The notes: generated from the letters alone by a model not told the origin. Shown: positions 8,599 to 18,165, counted from the first letter of the stretch. The stretch: DNA of 64,000 bases from Oscillatoria sp. SIO1A7 (GCA_010672965.1 JAAHFN010000011.1:328880-392879), one strand, 5' to 3'. Numbers and translations are program-made.

Positions 8599-9523
8599 AA
8601 GTGAACCCCGATTGACCTTCTTTTATTTCTACCGCCGAAAGTTGCTCCTGTAGCAGGCGCTTAAACTTTTTATAATTTTCTTCTTCATTTTGATACCACC
8701 AGTCATATTTCTTCACAATAGCGATCGCCTCTTGGCGGGTGACGGCCGTAAGCGCTCCCGCTCTAAGGTTATGAAAAGGCTGGATGACCACCCTATCCAC
8801 CACTTGCATCTTATTAATAAAAGGGATTTGGTCTTTGAAGTAGGTCGGCAGCAGGGGCGTGGCCGTAACGGAACAGCGGACATCGTGCAGTTCGTCGCAA
8901 GGGAGGCCGTGCCTGAGAGTAGCGATCGCCTTGAGTCGAGCTTTGATACTCGGCGATCGCGGTTCAAAGTCCTTCCGCACCGACTCGCTGCCAGTGGGAA
9001 CGCTCATATTAATACGCAAATGCCGGAACTTCTTCAAAATCTCCATATCTCGCACCACCATTGGCGAGCGAGTTTGGATAACCAGAATCGGCTGATAAGC
9101 GACCATTACCTCTAACAAACTTCGGGTTATTTTCTCCTTCGACTCAATCGGTTGATAGGGATCTGTCACCGTACTCATATAGATTTTGGGCGGGCGCTTG
9201 CTATCGGACTGGCTCTGTTTGCGCTCCCAGCTTGCTAGTTCTTTCTCCATAAGCTCCGCAGCATTTTCTTTCACTATTATCCAGTTGCCCCAGTCCTGTC
9301 GCATTTTGTAATGAGGACTAAAAGCGGCAGCATAGCAATAGCCGCAACCGTATTGGCATCCTTGGTAGGGATTGAGAGTGAAATCATAAGCCTTAATAAA
9401 ACCAGTCGCTGGATTCAGCAAAGATGTCGCCTGCCGCCGGTACAGATTTGCAGAGCCAAACTTTTCAGCCACGGGAATAGCGCGATCGCTCTCGGAATAG
9501 CCTTGGTATTGTAGCTTGGCCAT
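8591..9523 (-). CDS. SPL-type radical SAM protein
   Basis: 310 aa. It carries the radical SAM cluster motif Cx3Cx2C at C56, C60 and C63 (YQGCQYGCGYCYA), which binds a 4Fe-4S cluster and SAM to make the 5-deoxyadenosyl radical. The following order (YMSTVTDPYQPIE, PILVIQTRSPMVVRDMEIL, RINMSVPTGSES) is that of the SplB/Rv2578c-like branch, whose members are mostly uncharacterised apart from spore photoproduct lyase. This organism is unlikely to make spores, so the lyase name should not be transferred. It is the first gene of a minus-strand operon with two methyltransferase-like genes, overlapping the next by 8 bp. A family 2 element lies upstream. Confidence 0.87.
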   Translation of the reverse strand: MAKLQYQGYSESDRAIPVAEKFGSANLYRRQATSLLNPATGFIKAYDFTLNPYQGCQYGCGYCYAAAFSPHYKMRQDWGNWIIVKENAAELMEKELASWERKQSQSDSKRPPKIYMSTVTDPYQPIESKEKITRSLLEVMVAYQPILVIQTRSPMVVRDMEILKKFRHLRINMSVPTGSESVRKDFEPRSPSIKARLKAIATLRHGLPCDELHDVRCSVTATPLLPTYFKDQIPFINKMQVVDRVVIQPFHNLRAGALTAVTRQEAIAIVKKYDWWYQNEEENYKKFKRLLQEQLSAVEIKEGQSGFTYE

Positions 9524-9558
9524 AGGGGTGTTTTTCTATATAGATAGCGATATAACAC

Positions 9559-9711
9559 TTATAGCGTTTCTCAAATTAGTGTAATGAACGAAAACGTAGG
9601 GGCGACAGCAACAAGAGCAACCGTCTCGGCTGTATAACGGGAATTTCCGTATTGGGATGCGCGGGCCCGCTTCGCCCCAGAAACCTCACATTAATTTAAA
9701 AAGCGCTATAT
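9559..9711. repeat. MITE-like element, family 2, third copy
   Basis: TTATAGCGTTTCTCAAATTA at the left and TTAATTTAAAAAGCGCTATA at the right form the terminal inverted repeat. The interior is in the opposite orientation to the copy at 5568-5703: GTAGGGGCGACAGC and GGGATGCG...TTCGCCCCAGAAACCTCAC. It lies directly upstream of the radical SAM operon. Confidence 0.8.
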
Positions 9712-9857
9712 TAATATAACTTATATATAGCAATCCTAAATAGATTATGATAAGAGCCGGAACCAAAAACCCGATGCGCGTATGTGTCATCCGTCAGTCT
9801 CTATCGCTCTGTCCAATTAGTGGCGCGGCGTCCGACAAGTGCTGGCCAAAATTCCTG

Positions 9858-9968
9858 TTATAGCACTATTGATTAAGGTGTTTGACAGTTACAAAACGCG
9901 CGCATGCATGGCTTTTGGCAGGACTTTAGCTGACTGCTCAGCAGTGACAGCTAATAGCTTACTGCTAT
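9858..9968. repeat. About 110-bp dispersed repeat, copy 1
   Basis: From TTATAGCACTATTGATTAAGG through TTTGGCAGGACTTTAGCTGAC to AGCTAATAGCTTACTGCTAT. A clearly related copy in inverse orientation is at 42374-42484. Both ends carry TATAGCA-type motifs in inverted orientation. No credible ORF. Confidence 0.8.
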
Positions 9969-9989
9969 GTCTATCGGCTCTCTGTGGAT

Positions 9990-10093
9990 ATCTGCGTAAG
10001 TACCTGCGTAACTATCTGCGTAAGTATCCGATCGAAAATTTGCGTAAGTATCCGATCGAAGATTTGCGTAAATATCCGATCGAAGATTTGCAT
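9990..10093. repeat. Tandem repeat, GCGTAAGTATCCGATCGAA units
   Basis: About four degenerate 21-24-bp units of the type TTGCGTAAGTATCCGATCGAAGA, preceded by shorter CTGCGTAAGTACCTGCGTAACTAT units. The remainder of the gap up to the exoprotein gene at 10382 is unique, apart from a GAATTTT run at 10255-10280. Confidence 0.8.
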
Positions 10094-10381
10094 TCAGCCA
10101 TTTTGGGGTGGTAGGTGAGAGCCAGTTGACAGTTTGCCATAGAGCTACGCTATAAATATTTGCAGATAAGTATTCTGCTTGTTGTCCTAGTGCAGCGCGG
10201 CAGAAGTAATCCACCAGGGACGCTTGTGGCCCAAAGCCAGGGTACAAAGGCATTTTGAATTTTGAATTTTGAATTTTGAATGAGAGCTAGAAGGCACTAG
10301 GTTCTCCTAGAGAAATGCTTTTCGCGATCGCGGCAACAAGGTTCTGCTTATATCCAGACAAAATTTAAACAAAAGTTAACC

Positions 10382-12976
10382 ATGAATAAGGGATTAGAGC
10401 AACATTGTCAATTGGCTGGCTCCGAATTAAAGCGGTTCTGGCTTTTATTAATATTCCTTCGCTTTTTATTGCCTGATTTAGCCCAAGCACAAATTATCCC
10501 AGATGGCACTCTAACAAACAATAGTATAGTTGTCCCTCAAGGAAATAGAATTTTTATTAATGGTGGCACCACAGCCGGGAGCAATTTGTTTCACAGTTTC
10601 CAGGAGTTTTCCGTTCCTACGGGTATGGAAGTTTTGTTTAACAATGGTGGTAATATTAGCAACATTATTACTCGCATCACGGGGGAAAATATTTCCTTAA
10701 TTGACGGCACTTTGCGAAGCAACGGCAGCGCTAATTTGCTGATAATCAATCCCAACGGTTTGAATTTTGGTGTAGGTGCTAGCTTGAATATCGGCGGTTC
10801 GTTTCTCGGCAGTACCGCTAACAGCGTTTTATTTGCCGATGGCAGTAGCTTCAGCGCCACTGAGGCCAATAGACCAGCCAATGCAGCGCCCCTGCTAACG
10901 ATTAATACACCCACTGGCTTGGAGTTTGGAAGTAACCCAGGAGCCATTCGCGTCGGGGGTCCGGGTCACAATATTACGGCAGAACAGCCATTGTTTCTAC
11001 CACTTCAGAATCCCGGTAGCGATTCGGGTCTGAGGGTTTTGCCCGGTAAAACTATCGCCCTAGTGGGAGGAGATGTCTTTTTGTCGGGCGGCATCCTAAC
11101 TGCTGAGTCGGGAAGAATTGAGCTAGGCAGCGTCAGGGAAAGCAATGTCAGCCTCGCTCCTATCTCCTCGGGCTGGGCATTGGGCTATGAAAATGCGAAT
11201 AGTCAAAATGCTAATAATCAAAATGCTAACAACTTTGGTTTGATTCAAATGGAATCCCTTGCTGTAGCCGATGTATCGGGAGTCGGTTCCGGTTCGGTTC
11301 AAGTGCGATCGCGTCTTCTCCAGTTGAGCGATGGTTCTGTTATTTTAAATCAAAATCTCGGTCCCGAAAACCCGGGAACCATTAATATTGATGTCTCCGA
11401 GGAAATTAAATTAAAAGGAACAACCCCCAATGGTCTGGTTAGAAGCGGTATTTTTAGCGATGCTCTGAGGGGTGAGGGAGGAGATATTACAGTTTCCAGC
11501 AGGCGTTTAGTTTCAGAAAACGGAGGGTCTATACTCGTCAGTACGACTAGCCCTGCTAGCGGAGGCAATGTCACTGCGATCGCCTCTGAATTTATTGATA
11601 TCGTCGGTTTTTCAGCAGCTAATCCCATTAATCTTAGCGCCATTGGTTCTGTAACTTTTGGTTCGGGAAGAGCTGGCGATACTGAGGTTGTAACAGAACG
11701 CTTAACCCTTGAAGATGGAGGTATTTTAAACTCGGTAGTTTTTGGCTCTGGCAATGGAGGTTCCGTAGCAGTGAGGGCAAGTGCCATAGAAGTTACTGGC
11801 ATTAATCCCATTCTTGTCAACCCAAGCACTATAACTTCTTCCAGCTTTAGAGAAGGTCAAGCGGGCAACTTGAATATCGACACGGGCTCGCTAATAGTTC
11901 GGGATGGAGCAACTATCAGCGCCAGCGCGGCTAGCACTGGAAATGCCGGAAGCGTTACTATCAATGCTACAAACTTTATAGAAGTTACCGGCACGAACCC
12001 AGAGAGTATCAATCCTTCTCGGATAGAAGCATCGGCCATTATTAGGGATGAAGCTCTTCAGCAAGGTTTGGGATTGCCTCCGGTTCCCTCGGGAAACTCA
12101 GGAGATGTGACTATTAATACCCCCGAGCTGCGGGTACTAGACAGCGGCTTGGTTAATATCAGAAATGATGGCTTGGGCAATTCCGGCACCCTCTCGATTG
12201 ATGCAGACTTGGTCGTGCTAGAAGAGAGCGGCGGCCTGACCGCATCAACGGCATCCGGTCAAGGGGGCAATATTATTCTCAACGCCAGTAATGCTTTAGT
12301 GATGCGCCGCAACAGTTTTATTTCTGCAGAAGCCGGAGGCACGGGTAACGGCGGCAACATAGCTATTAATGCCGAGATTTTGGCCGCCTTGGAAAGTAGC
12401 GATATCGTAGCCAATGCCTTTGAAGGGGCGGGAGGCAATATTGCGATCGAGGCTAGGGGTATATTCGGCACCCAGTTTAGAGCAACGCTGACTCCAAATA
12501 GCGATATTACAGCCAGTTCTATGTTTGGAGTTTCCGGTACGGTGACGATTAATAATCCACAAATAGATCCAAGCTCGGGATTGGTAGAACTGCCGGAAGC
12601 GATAAGCGACCCTACAGAACAGATTATTGTTGGCTGTGGCGTGGCTTTGGGCAGTTCTTTTACTATTACCGGACGCGGCGGCTTGCCCGCAGATCCTACC
12701 GCTCCCATCCGAGGTGAAACTATTTGGGAAGATATGCGGCGCTTTCCCGAGTATGCTGCCGTTGAGGAGACTACAGCGCTCAATCCCCAGTTAGCCAATT
12801 CCCAATCATCCAATTCCCAATCAGCCAATTCCCAATCGGCACAATTGGGCGATCGCCCTTTGGTAGAGGCGACAGGGTGGAAGGTGCATCCAGATGGTAC
12901 AGTAGAACTGGTTGTTGCCAAAGGAGATGAAAAAGCTCAGCATCTAGGGGTGCCTTCAACTTGCAATACCGAGTAA
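10382..12976 (+). CDS. Filamentous-haemagglutinin-type exoprotein A (two-partner secretion)
   Basis: 864 aa, predicted to be secreted. A signal peptide ends near LAQAQI (residues about 20-37). The TPS domain follows (about 38-290), with the hallmark NPNGL motif at about 122 and a preceding NIITRITG. It guides export through an outer-membrane TpsB partner, which is not in this window. The middle is a beta-helix of degenerate repeats rich in GNAGSVTINAT-like and GRIELGSV strands. The C-terminal region has a conserved GCGVALGSSFTITGRGGLPA block, an ANSQS-type repetitive linker (about 800-820) and a terminal EATGWKVHPDGTVELV box ending CNTE. First gene of a four-gene operon (4-nt gap to the next). 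A ligand or adhesion target cannot be told. Confidence 0.92.
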   Translation: MNKGLEQHCQLAGSELKRFWLLLIFLRFLLPDLAQAQIIPDGTLTNNSIVVPQGNRIFINGGTTAGSNLFHSFQEFSVPTGMEVLFNNGGNISNIITRITGENISLIDGTLRSNGSANLLIINPNGLNFGVGASLNIGGSFLGSTANSVLFADGSSFSATEANRPANAAPLLTINTPTGLEFGSNPGAIRVGGPGHNITAEQPLFLPLQNPGSDSGLRVLPGKTIALVGGDVFLSGGILTAESGRIELGSVRESNVSLAPISSGWALGYENANSQNANNQNANNFGLIQMESLAVADVSGVGSGSVQVRSRLLQLSDGSVILNQNLGPENPGTINIDVSEEIKLKGTTPNGLVRSGIFSDALRGEGGDITVSSRRLVSENGGSILVSTTSPASGGNVTAIASEFIDIVGFSAANPINLSAIGSVTFGSGRAGDTEVVTERLTLEDGGILNSVVFGSGNGGSVAVRASAIEVTGINPILVNPSTITSSSFREGQAGNLNIDTGSLIVRDGATISASAASTGNAGSVTINATNFIEVTGTNPESINPSRIEASAIIRDEALQQGLGLPPVPSGNSGDVTINTPELRVLDSGLVNIRNDGLGNSGTLSIDADLVVLEESGGLTASTASGQGGNIILNASNALVMRRNSFISAEAGGTGNGGNIAINAEILAALESSDIVANAFEGAGGNIAIEARGIFGTQFRATLTPNSDITASSMFGVSGTVTINNPQIDPSSGLVELPEAISDPTEQIIVGCGVALGSSFTITGRGGLPADPTAPIRGETIWEDMRRFPEYAAVEETTALNPQLANSQSSNSQSANSQSAQLGDRPLVEATGWKVHPDGTVELVVAKGDEKAQHLGVPSTCNTE

Positions 12977-12980
12977 AATT

Positions 12981-15617
12981 ATGGCAAAAAATAAAAACCA
13001 AACAAGGCTAGCATACTATCTTTACTTACAACCCTTCACTCTAGCCAGTATCTTGTTAGCGCTGGCTGGTTGGAGCTATTTCGCAGAAAAAAGTTTTGCT
13101 CAAATAGTACCGGATAATACCCTACCCGTCAATTCCACAGTTATTCACTCTGGCAATAGTTTTATAATTGAGGGCGGCACCACAGCCGGGAGCAATTTGT
13201 TCCACAGCTTCCAGGAGTTTTCCCTGCCCGCGAGTATGGAAGCTTTTTTTAACAATGAGGGAAATATTAACAATATTATTACTCGGGTTACCGGGGCTAA
13301 TATTTCCTCCATAAACGGCAGCCTGCGAAGCAATGGCAGCGCCAACTTGCTGATAATCAATCCCAACGGTTTGGATTTTGGGGCAGGTGCTAGTTTGAAT
13401 ATCGGCGGCTCGTTTCTGGGCAGCACCGCTAATAGCGTTATATTTTCCGATGGCAGCAGCTTCAGCGCCACAGAAGCGAATGCACCAGCTAATGCAGCGC
13501 CCTTGCTGACTATTAACGTTCCCGTTGGCTTGCAGTTTGGAGGCAATCCAGGAAATATTGCAGTGCGAGGTACGGGTCACAATCTTGATGCAAGGCCGCC
13601 TTTTTTCTTTCCCATTGAGAGGAGCGATCGCGATTTAGGTTTGCGGGTTTTGCCCGGTAATAGTCTGGCGATCGTCGGGGGCAATGTCAGCATTGAGGGT
13701 GGCATTCTCACAGCAGAATCGGGTCGAATTGAGTTGGGCAGCGTCAGGGAAGGTAATGTAAATCTGACTCCCGTTACTTCTGGCTGGCAGTTGGACTATT
13801 CTGAAATCGGCCAGTTTGGCTCTATCGAACTAACATCTCAAGCATTAGCTGATGTCTCGGGGGTCGGCTCCGGTTCGATTCAAGCGCGATCTGCTTTTCT
13901 CCAGTTGCTGGATGGTTCCGCGTTTTTAAGTCAAAATCTAGGTCGGCAACCATCGGGAAGTATCAGCGCGATCGCTTCGGAACGGATTGAATTAAACGGC
14001 ACAAATAATAGTGTCATTAATGGCGGTATAATCAGCGAGGCTCTAGGCGGTTTGGGAGGAGACGTAGCAATTGCCACTAAGCAGTTAACTATCTTGAATG
14101 GGGCAAGCATAGCTACCAATACCCAGTCTGATAATCCAGGAGGCAACATCGATGTTCGTGCCTCTGAGCTTATACAAATCATAGGTTTTTCTAATCTTAA
14201 TCCTATTGTAGTTAGTAATATTTCTTCTACAACTTTTAGTTCGGGAGAAGCGGGAAAGATCGCCGCTTCAACAGAGCGATTGACCATTGAAGCAGGAGCC
14301 GTTATAACATCGGCAACTTTAGGCTCGGGTAACGGCGGTTTCGTGGATATTCGGGCGGACTCGATCGCGATCGCTGGTAGCAATCCCCTCGGCCCTAACC
14401 AAAGCACCATCAGTGGTTCCAGCCTTGGGCAAGGTAGAGCTGGCAACTTAACGCTCGATACGGGCTCGCTAATAATTCGCGATGGAGGAAATATCAACGC
14501 CAGCTCGACTAGCACCGGCGACGCTGGAAGCATTACCGTTAATGCTTCCAGGTTTGTGGAGATAGGGGATGCGACCCTAGACGGAATCGACTCCAGCCGC
14601 CTGGAAGCATCTGTCGTTATGGCCGATTTAACCTTACAACAAGCTTTAAGATTGTCTGCTACGCCTTCGGCAAATTCTGGAGATGTGAGAATTAACGCGC
14701 CGGTACTCAGGATAAGGAATCGCGGTCTGGTTAATGTCAGAAACAGTGGCTCGGGCAACGCCGGGAACCTCTCGATTAATGCTGACTCGATTTTGCTGGA
14801 TTCTCGCGGCGGTCTAACCGCATCAACGGCATCCGGCGAAGGGGGCAATATTATTGTCAATGCCAATAACTCTCTAATTATGCGCCGCAACAGTTTTATT
14901 GCTGCCGAAGCTGAGGGTACGGGGAACGGCGGCAACTTAAGGATTAATGCCGAGATTTTGGCTGCTTTGGAAAATAGCGATATTGCGGCTGATGCCTTGG
15001 AAGGGGCGGGAGGCAATATTGCCATCAACTCTGCTGGAATTTTTGGCACTCAGTTTCGAGAAGCCCCGACCGCAAATAGCGATATTACTGCCAGCTCTCA
15101 GTTTGGGGTTTCCGGTACGGTGACGATTAATAATCCAGAAATAGATCCAAGCTCGGGATTGGTGGAATTGCCCGAAGCGATCGGCGACCCAACAAACAAA
15201 GTTATTGTTGGCTGTGGGGTGGCTTTGGGCAGTTCTTTTACTATTACCGGACGAGGCGGCTTGGCAGCAGATCCGACTGCTGCTATCCGAGGCGAAACTA
15301 TTTGGGAGGATACGCGACGGTTTGGCGAACCGGAGGCTGGCGTAGGCTTGGAGGCGGAAGTCGAGAAAGCCAATCTTCAAGTAGCCAATCCTCAATTAGC
15401 CAATCCTCAATTAGCCAATCCTCAATTAGCCAATCCCCAATTAACACAATTGGGCGATCGCGACTATCGCAGCGATCGCAGCGATCGCAACTATCGCCCT
15501 TTGGTAGAAGCGACCGGGTGGAAGCTGCATCCAGATGGTACGGTAGAATTAGTTGCTGCCAAAGAAGATCGAAATGCTCGCCATTTAGGGCTGCCTTCAA
15601 CTTGCAATACCGAGTAA
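12981..15617 (+). CDS. Filamentous-haemagglutinin-type exoprotein B
   Basis: 878 aa, paralogous to the genes on both sides. Signal peptide ending FAQIVP, TPS domain with INPNGLDFGAGASLNIGGSF (about 125-145), beta-helix core, then the GCGVALGSSFTITGRGGLAA block and the C-terminal EATGWKLHPDGTVELV box. The linker before that box is expanded: ANPQL units made from a 15-bp DNA repeat (about 15376-15447), then SDR-rich units made from overlapping GCGATCGCA octamers. It starts 4 nt after gene A stops and ends 4 nt before gene C starts, so the three are surely co-transcribed. The last 347 nt of the shared C-terminal block (15000-15346) are identical to gene C. Confidence 0.92.
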   Translation: MAKNKNQTRLAYYLYLQPFTLASILLALAGWSYFAEKSFAQIVPDNTLPVNSTVIHSGNSFIIEGGTTAGSNLFHSFQEFSLPASMEAFFNNEGNINNIITRVTGANISSINGSLRSNGSANLLIINPNGLDFGAGASLNIGGSFLGSTANSVIFSDGSSFSATEANAPANAAPLLTINVPVGLQFGGNPGNIAVRGTGHNLDARPPFFFPIERSDRDLGLRVLPGNSLAIVGGNVSIEGGILTAESGRIELGSVREGNVNLTPVTSGWQLDYSEIGQFGSIELTSQALADVSGVGSGSIQARSAFLQLLDGSAFLSQNLGRQPSGSISAIASERIELNGTNNSVINGGIISEALGGLGGDVAIATKQLTILNGASIATNTQSDNPGGNIDVRASELIQIIGFSNLNPIVVSNISSTTFSSGEAGKIAASTERLTIEAGAVITSATLGSGNGGFVDIRADSIAIAGSNPLGPNQSTISGSSLGQGRAGNLTLDTGSLIIRDGGNINASSTSTGDAGSITVNASRFVEIGDATLDGIDSSRLEASVVMADLTLQQALRLSATPSANSGDVRINAPVLRIRNRGLVNVRNSGSGNAGNLSINADSILLDSRGGLTASTASGEGGNIIVNANNSLIMRRNSFIAAEAEGTGNGGNLRINAEILAALENSDIAADALEGAGGNIAINSAGIFGTQFREAPTANSDITASSQFGVSGTVTINNPEIDPSSGLVELPEAIGDPTNKVIVGCGVALGSSFTITGRGGLAADPTAAIRGETIWEDTRRFGEPEAGVGLEAEVEKANLQVANPQLANPQLANPQLANPQLTQLGDRDYRSDRSDRNYRPLVEATGWKLHPDGTVELVAAKEDRNARHLGLPSTCNTE

Positions 15618-15621
15618 AATT

Positions 15622-18165
15622 ATGGCAAAAAATAGAAAGCAAACAAGGCTACTGTACTATAGCTACTTAAAACCCTTCAGTCTCGCCAGCCTTTTGTTAG
15701 TGCTGGCTGGCTGGGGCTATCCAAGGCAAGTTATAGCTCAAATAGTACCGGATAATACCCTACCCGTCAATTCCACAGTTATTCCCTCTGGCAATAGTTT
15801 TATAATTGAGGGCGGTACCAGAGCCGGGAGCAATTTGTTCCACAGCTTCCAGGAGTTTTCCCTGCCCGCGAGTATGGAAGCTTTTTTTAACAATGAGGGA
15901 AATATTAGCAACATTATTACCCGCATCACCGGGGATAATATTTCCTCCATAAACGGCAGCCTGCGAAGCAACGGTAGCGCTAATTTGCTCATAATCAATC
16001 CCAACGGTCTGGATTTTGGGGCAGGTGCTAGTTTGAATATCGGCGGCTCTTTTCTAGGCAGTACCGCTAATAGCGTTATATTTTCCGATGGCAGCAGCTT
16101 CAGCGCTACCGAGCCCAATGCACCGCCCCTGCTAACTATTAACGTTCCCGTTGGCTTGCAGGTCGGGTCAGATCCAGGGGCGATTCGCGTCGCAGGTACG
16201 GGTCACAATCTCGCCATAGAAGCATCGGGCTTAGTAATTGAGAATCTGGGCAGCGATTCGGCTTTGGAGGTTTTGCCGGGGAAAACTATTGCCCTAGTCG
16301 GAGGCGATGTAGTTTTATCGGGCGGTGTCCTAAATGCAAGGTCGGGACGAATTGAGTTGGGCAGCGTCCGGGAAGGCGATGTCAGTATAAATGCCGTTCC
16401 CTCGGGCTGGGCTTTCGACTATGAGAATGCCAACAGTTTTGGCGATATTCAACTAGAATCCCTTGCCCTAGCCGAGGTGTCGGGGGTTGGTTCTGGTTCG
16501 ATTAGGGTGCGATCGCATTCTCTCCAGTTGCGCGATGGCTCGGTGCTTTTAAGTCAAAATCTCGGTCAGGCGCTTGCGGCCAATATCGAGATCGATGTCT
16601 CCGATAGAATTGAGTTAAATGGAAGAAATGCCAATAATATTCCGAGCAGTATTTTCAGCGATGCTCTGGGCGGTTTGGGAGGAGACATTATAATTACAAC
16701 CAGGCGCTTAGCTTTGAGGGAGGGAGGCGCTATAGGTGTTACTGTCAATGCTCTAGAATCGGGAGGTAATATCGCGATCGATGCCTCTGACTCTATCGAT
16801 ATACTGGGTTTTTCAGCTATTAATCCTCTTAGCCCTAGTGCTATTGCTTCTGTAACCTTAAATTCGGGAAGGGCTGGAAATGTTGACATTTCAACAAATA
16901 GGCTCAGACTTGAAGATGGAGGCGGTTTGGGAACGATAACTTTTAGCTCTGGCGATGGAGGTTTTTTGGGTATTAGGGCAAATGCTGTAGAAGTCATTGG
17001 TATCAACTTGACTGCTAGTTCCCCAAGCGCTATCAGTTCTTCAACCTTTGGCAACGGTAGAGCGGGCAACATCACCATTGAGACAGGCTCCTTTTTTGTT
17101 GGCGATGCGGGTACGGTCAGCGCTAGCAATGTTAACAGTGGGAATGCCGGAAGCATTACTATCGATGCCACAAACTTCGTAGAAGTTAGCGGCAGAACGG
17201 TCGGCAGTATCAATCCCTCTCAGATCGAATCTTCTGCTATTATTCGGGATGAGGTTTTTCGGCAGGCTTTTGGATTGCCTTTAGTTCCCGAGGGAAACTC
17301 AGGAGATGTGACGATTAATACGCCGGAACTGCGGGTCAACAATGGCGGTCTGGTTAATGTCAGAAATGATGGCTCGGGCAATTCCGGTAACCTCTCTATT
17401 AATGCTAACTCGATTTTGCTGGATTCTCGGGGCGGTCTGCTAGCGTCAACAGAATCCGGCGAAGGGGGCAATATTATTGTCAATGCCAATAACTCTTTAA
17501 TTATGCGCCGCAACAGTTTTATTGCTGCGGAAGCTGGGGGCACGGGTAACGGCGGCAACTTAAGGATTAATGCCGATGTTTTGGCTGCTTTGGAAAATAG
17601 CGATATTGCGGCTGATGCCTTTGAAGGGGCGGGAGGCAATATTGCCATCAACTCTGCTGGAATTTTTGGCACTCAGTTTCGAGAAGCCCCGACCGCAAAT
17701 AGCGATATTACTGCCAGCTCTCAGTTTGGGGTTTCCGGTACGGTGACGATTAATAATCCAGAAATAGATCCAAGCTCGGGATTGGTGGAATTGCCCGAAG
17801 CGATCGGCGACCCAACAAACAAAGTTATTGTTGGCTGTGGGGTGGCTTTGGGCAGTTCTTTTACTATTACCGGACGAGGCGGCTTGGCAGCAGATCCGAC
17901 TGCTGCTATCCGAGGCGAAACTATTTGGGAGGATACGCGACGGTTTGGCGAACCGGAGGCTGGCGTAGGTTTGGAAGCAGAAGCAGAGAAAGCTGGAGAA
18001 ACCAATAATTCTCAAGTGTTACAATTGAATTATAACAGGGGGCAGAGTTTGGTAGAGGCAACGGGGTGGAAGGTGTATCCAGACGGTACGGTAGAATTGG
18101 TTGCTGCTGTAGGAGATGAAAAAGCTCCTTATATAGGCAGGCAGTCAAGTTGCAATCCAAAGTAA
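15622..18165 (+). CDS. Filamentous-haemagglutinin-type exoprotein C
   Basis: 847 aa, with the same plan as A and B: signal peptide (ends VIAQIVP), TPS domain with NPNGLDFGAG, beta-helix, GCGVALGSSFTITGRGGLAA block and EATGWKVYPDGTVELV box, ending SSCNPK. The repetitive linker of A and B is missing; only a short ETNNSQVLQLNYNRG remains. The N-terminal part is almost the same as B (VPDNTLPVNSTVI), while residues about 190-560 have diverged and are partly closer to A, so the three genes look like mosaics. Followed after 4 nt by the CHAT gene, which is a common partner of such exoproteins in cyanobacteria. Confidence 0.92.
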   Translation: MAKNRKQTRLLYYSYLKPFSLASLLLVLAGWGYPRQVIAQIVPDNTLPVNSTVIPSGNSFIIEGGTRAGSNLFHSFQEFSLPASMEAFFNNEGNISNIITRITGDNISSINGSLRSNGSANLLIINPNGLDFGAGASLNIGGSFLGSTANSVIFSDGSSFSATEPNAPPLLTINVPVGLQVGSDPGAIRVAGTGHNLAIEASGLVIENLGSDSALEVLPGKTIALVGGDVVLSGGVLNARSGRIELGSVREGDVSINAVPSGWAFDYENANSFGDIQLESLALAEVSGVGSGSIRVRSHSLQLRDGSVLLSQNLGQALAANIEIDVSDRIELNGRNANNIPSSIFSDALGGLGGDIIITTRRLALREGGAIGVTVNALESGGNIAIDASDSIDILGFSAINPLSPSAIASVTLNSGRAGNVDISTNRLRLEDGGGLGTITFSSGDGGFLGIRANAVEVIGINLTASSPSAISSSTFGNGRAGNITIETGSFFVGDAGTVSASNVNSGNAGSITIDATNFVEVSGRTVGSINPSQIESSAIIRDEVFRQAFGLPLVPEGNSGDVTINTPELRVNNGGLVNVRNDGSGNSGNLSINANSILLDSRGGLLASTESGEGGNIIVNANNSLIMRRNSFIAAEAGGTGNGGNLRINADVLAALENSDIAADAFEGAGGNIAINSAGIFGTQFREAPTANSDITASSQFGVSGTVTINNPEIDPSSGLVELPEAIGDPTNKVIVGCGVALGSSFTITGRGGLAADPTAAIRGETIWEDTRRFGEPEAGVGLEAEAEKAGETNNSQVLQLNYNRGQSLVEATGWKVYPDGTVELVAAVGDEKAPYIGRQSSCNPK

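Noticed and set aside
8591-9523. Spore photoproduct lyase as a functional name
   Set aside because: Only the radical SAM motif and general SPL-branch pattern are visible, and a spore-specific repair function is implausible in this kind of organism.
9990-10093. Possible CRISPR-like array
   Set aside because: The units are adjacent with no spacers; it is a simple tandem repeat.
9839-10114. 91-codon frame with RKYPIENL repeats
   Set aside because: It runs from a dispersed repeat into a tandem DNA repeat, has no ribosome site and no family resemblance.
12259-15049. Long antisense frames opposite the exoprotein genes (also 16566-17672)
   Set aside because: They are Pro/Leu/Ala-rich mirror frames of Gly/Asn/Ser-rich beta-helix codons, recur identically opposite each paralog and lack start signals.
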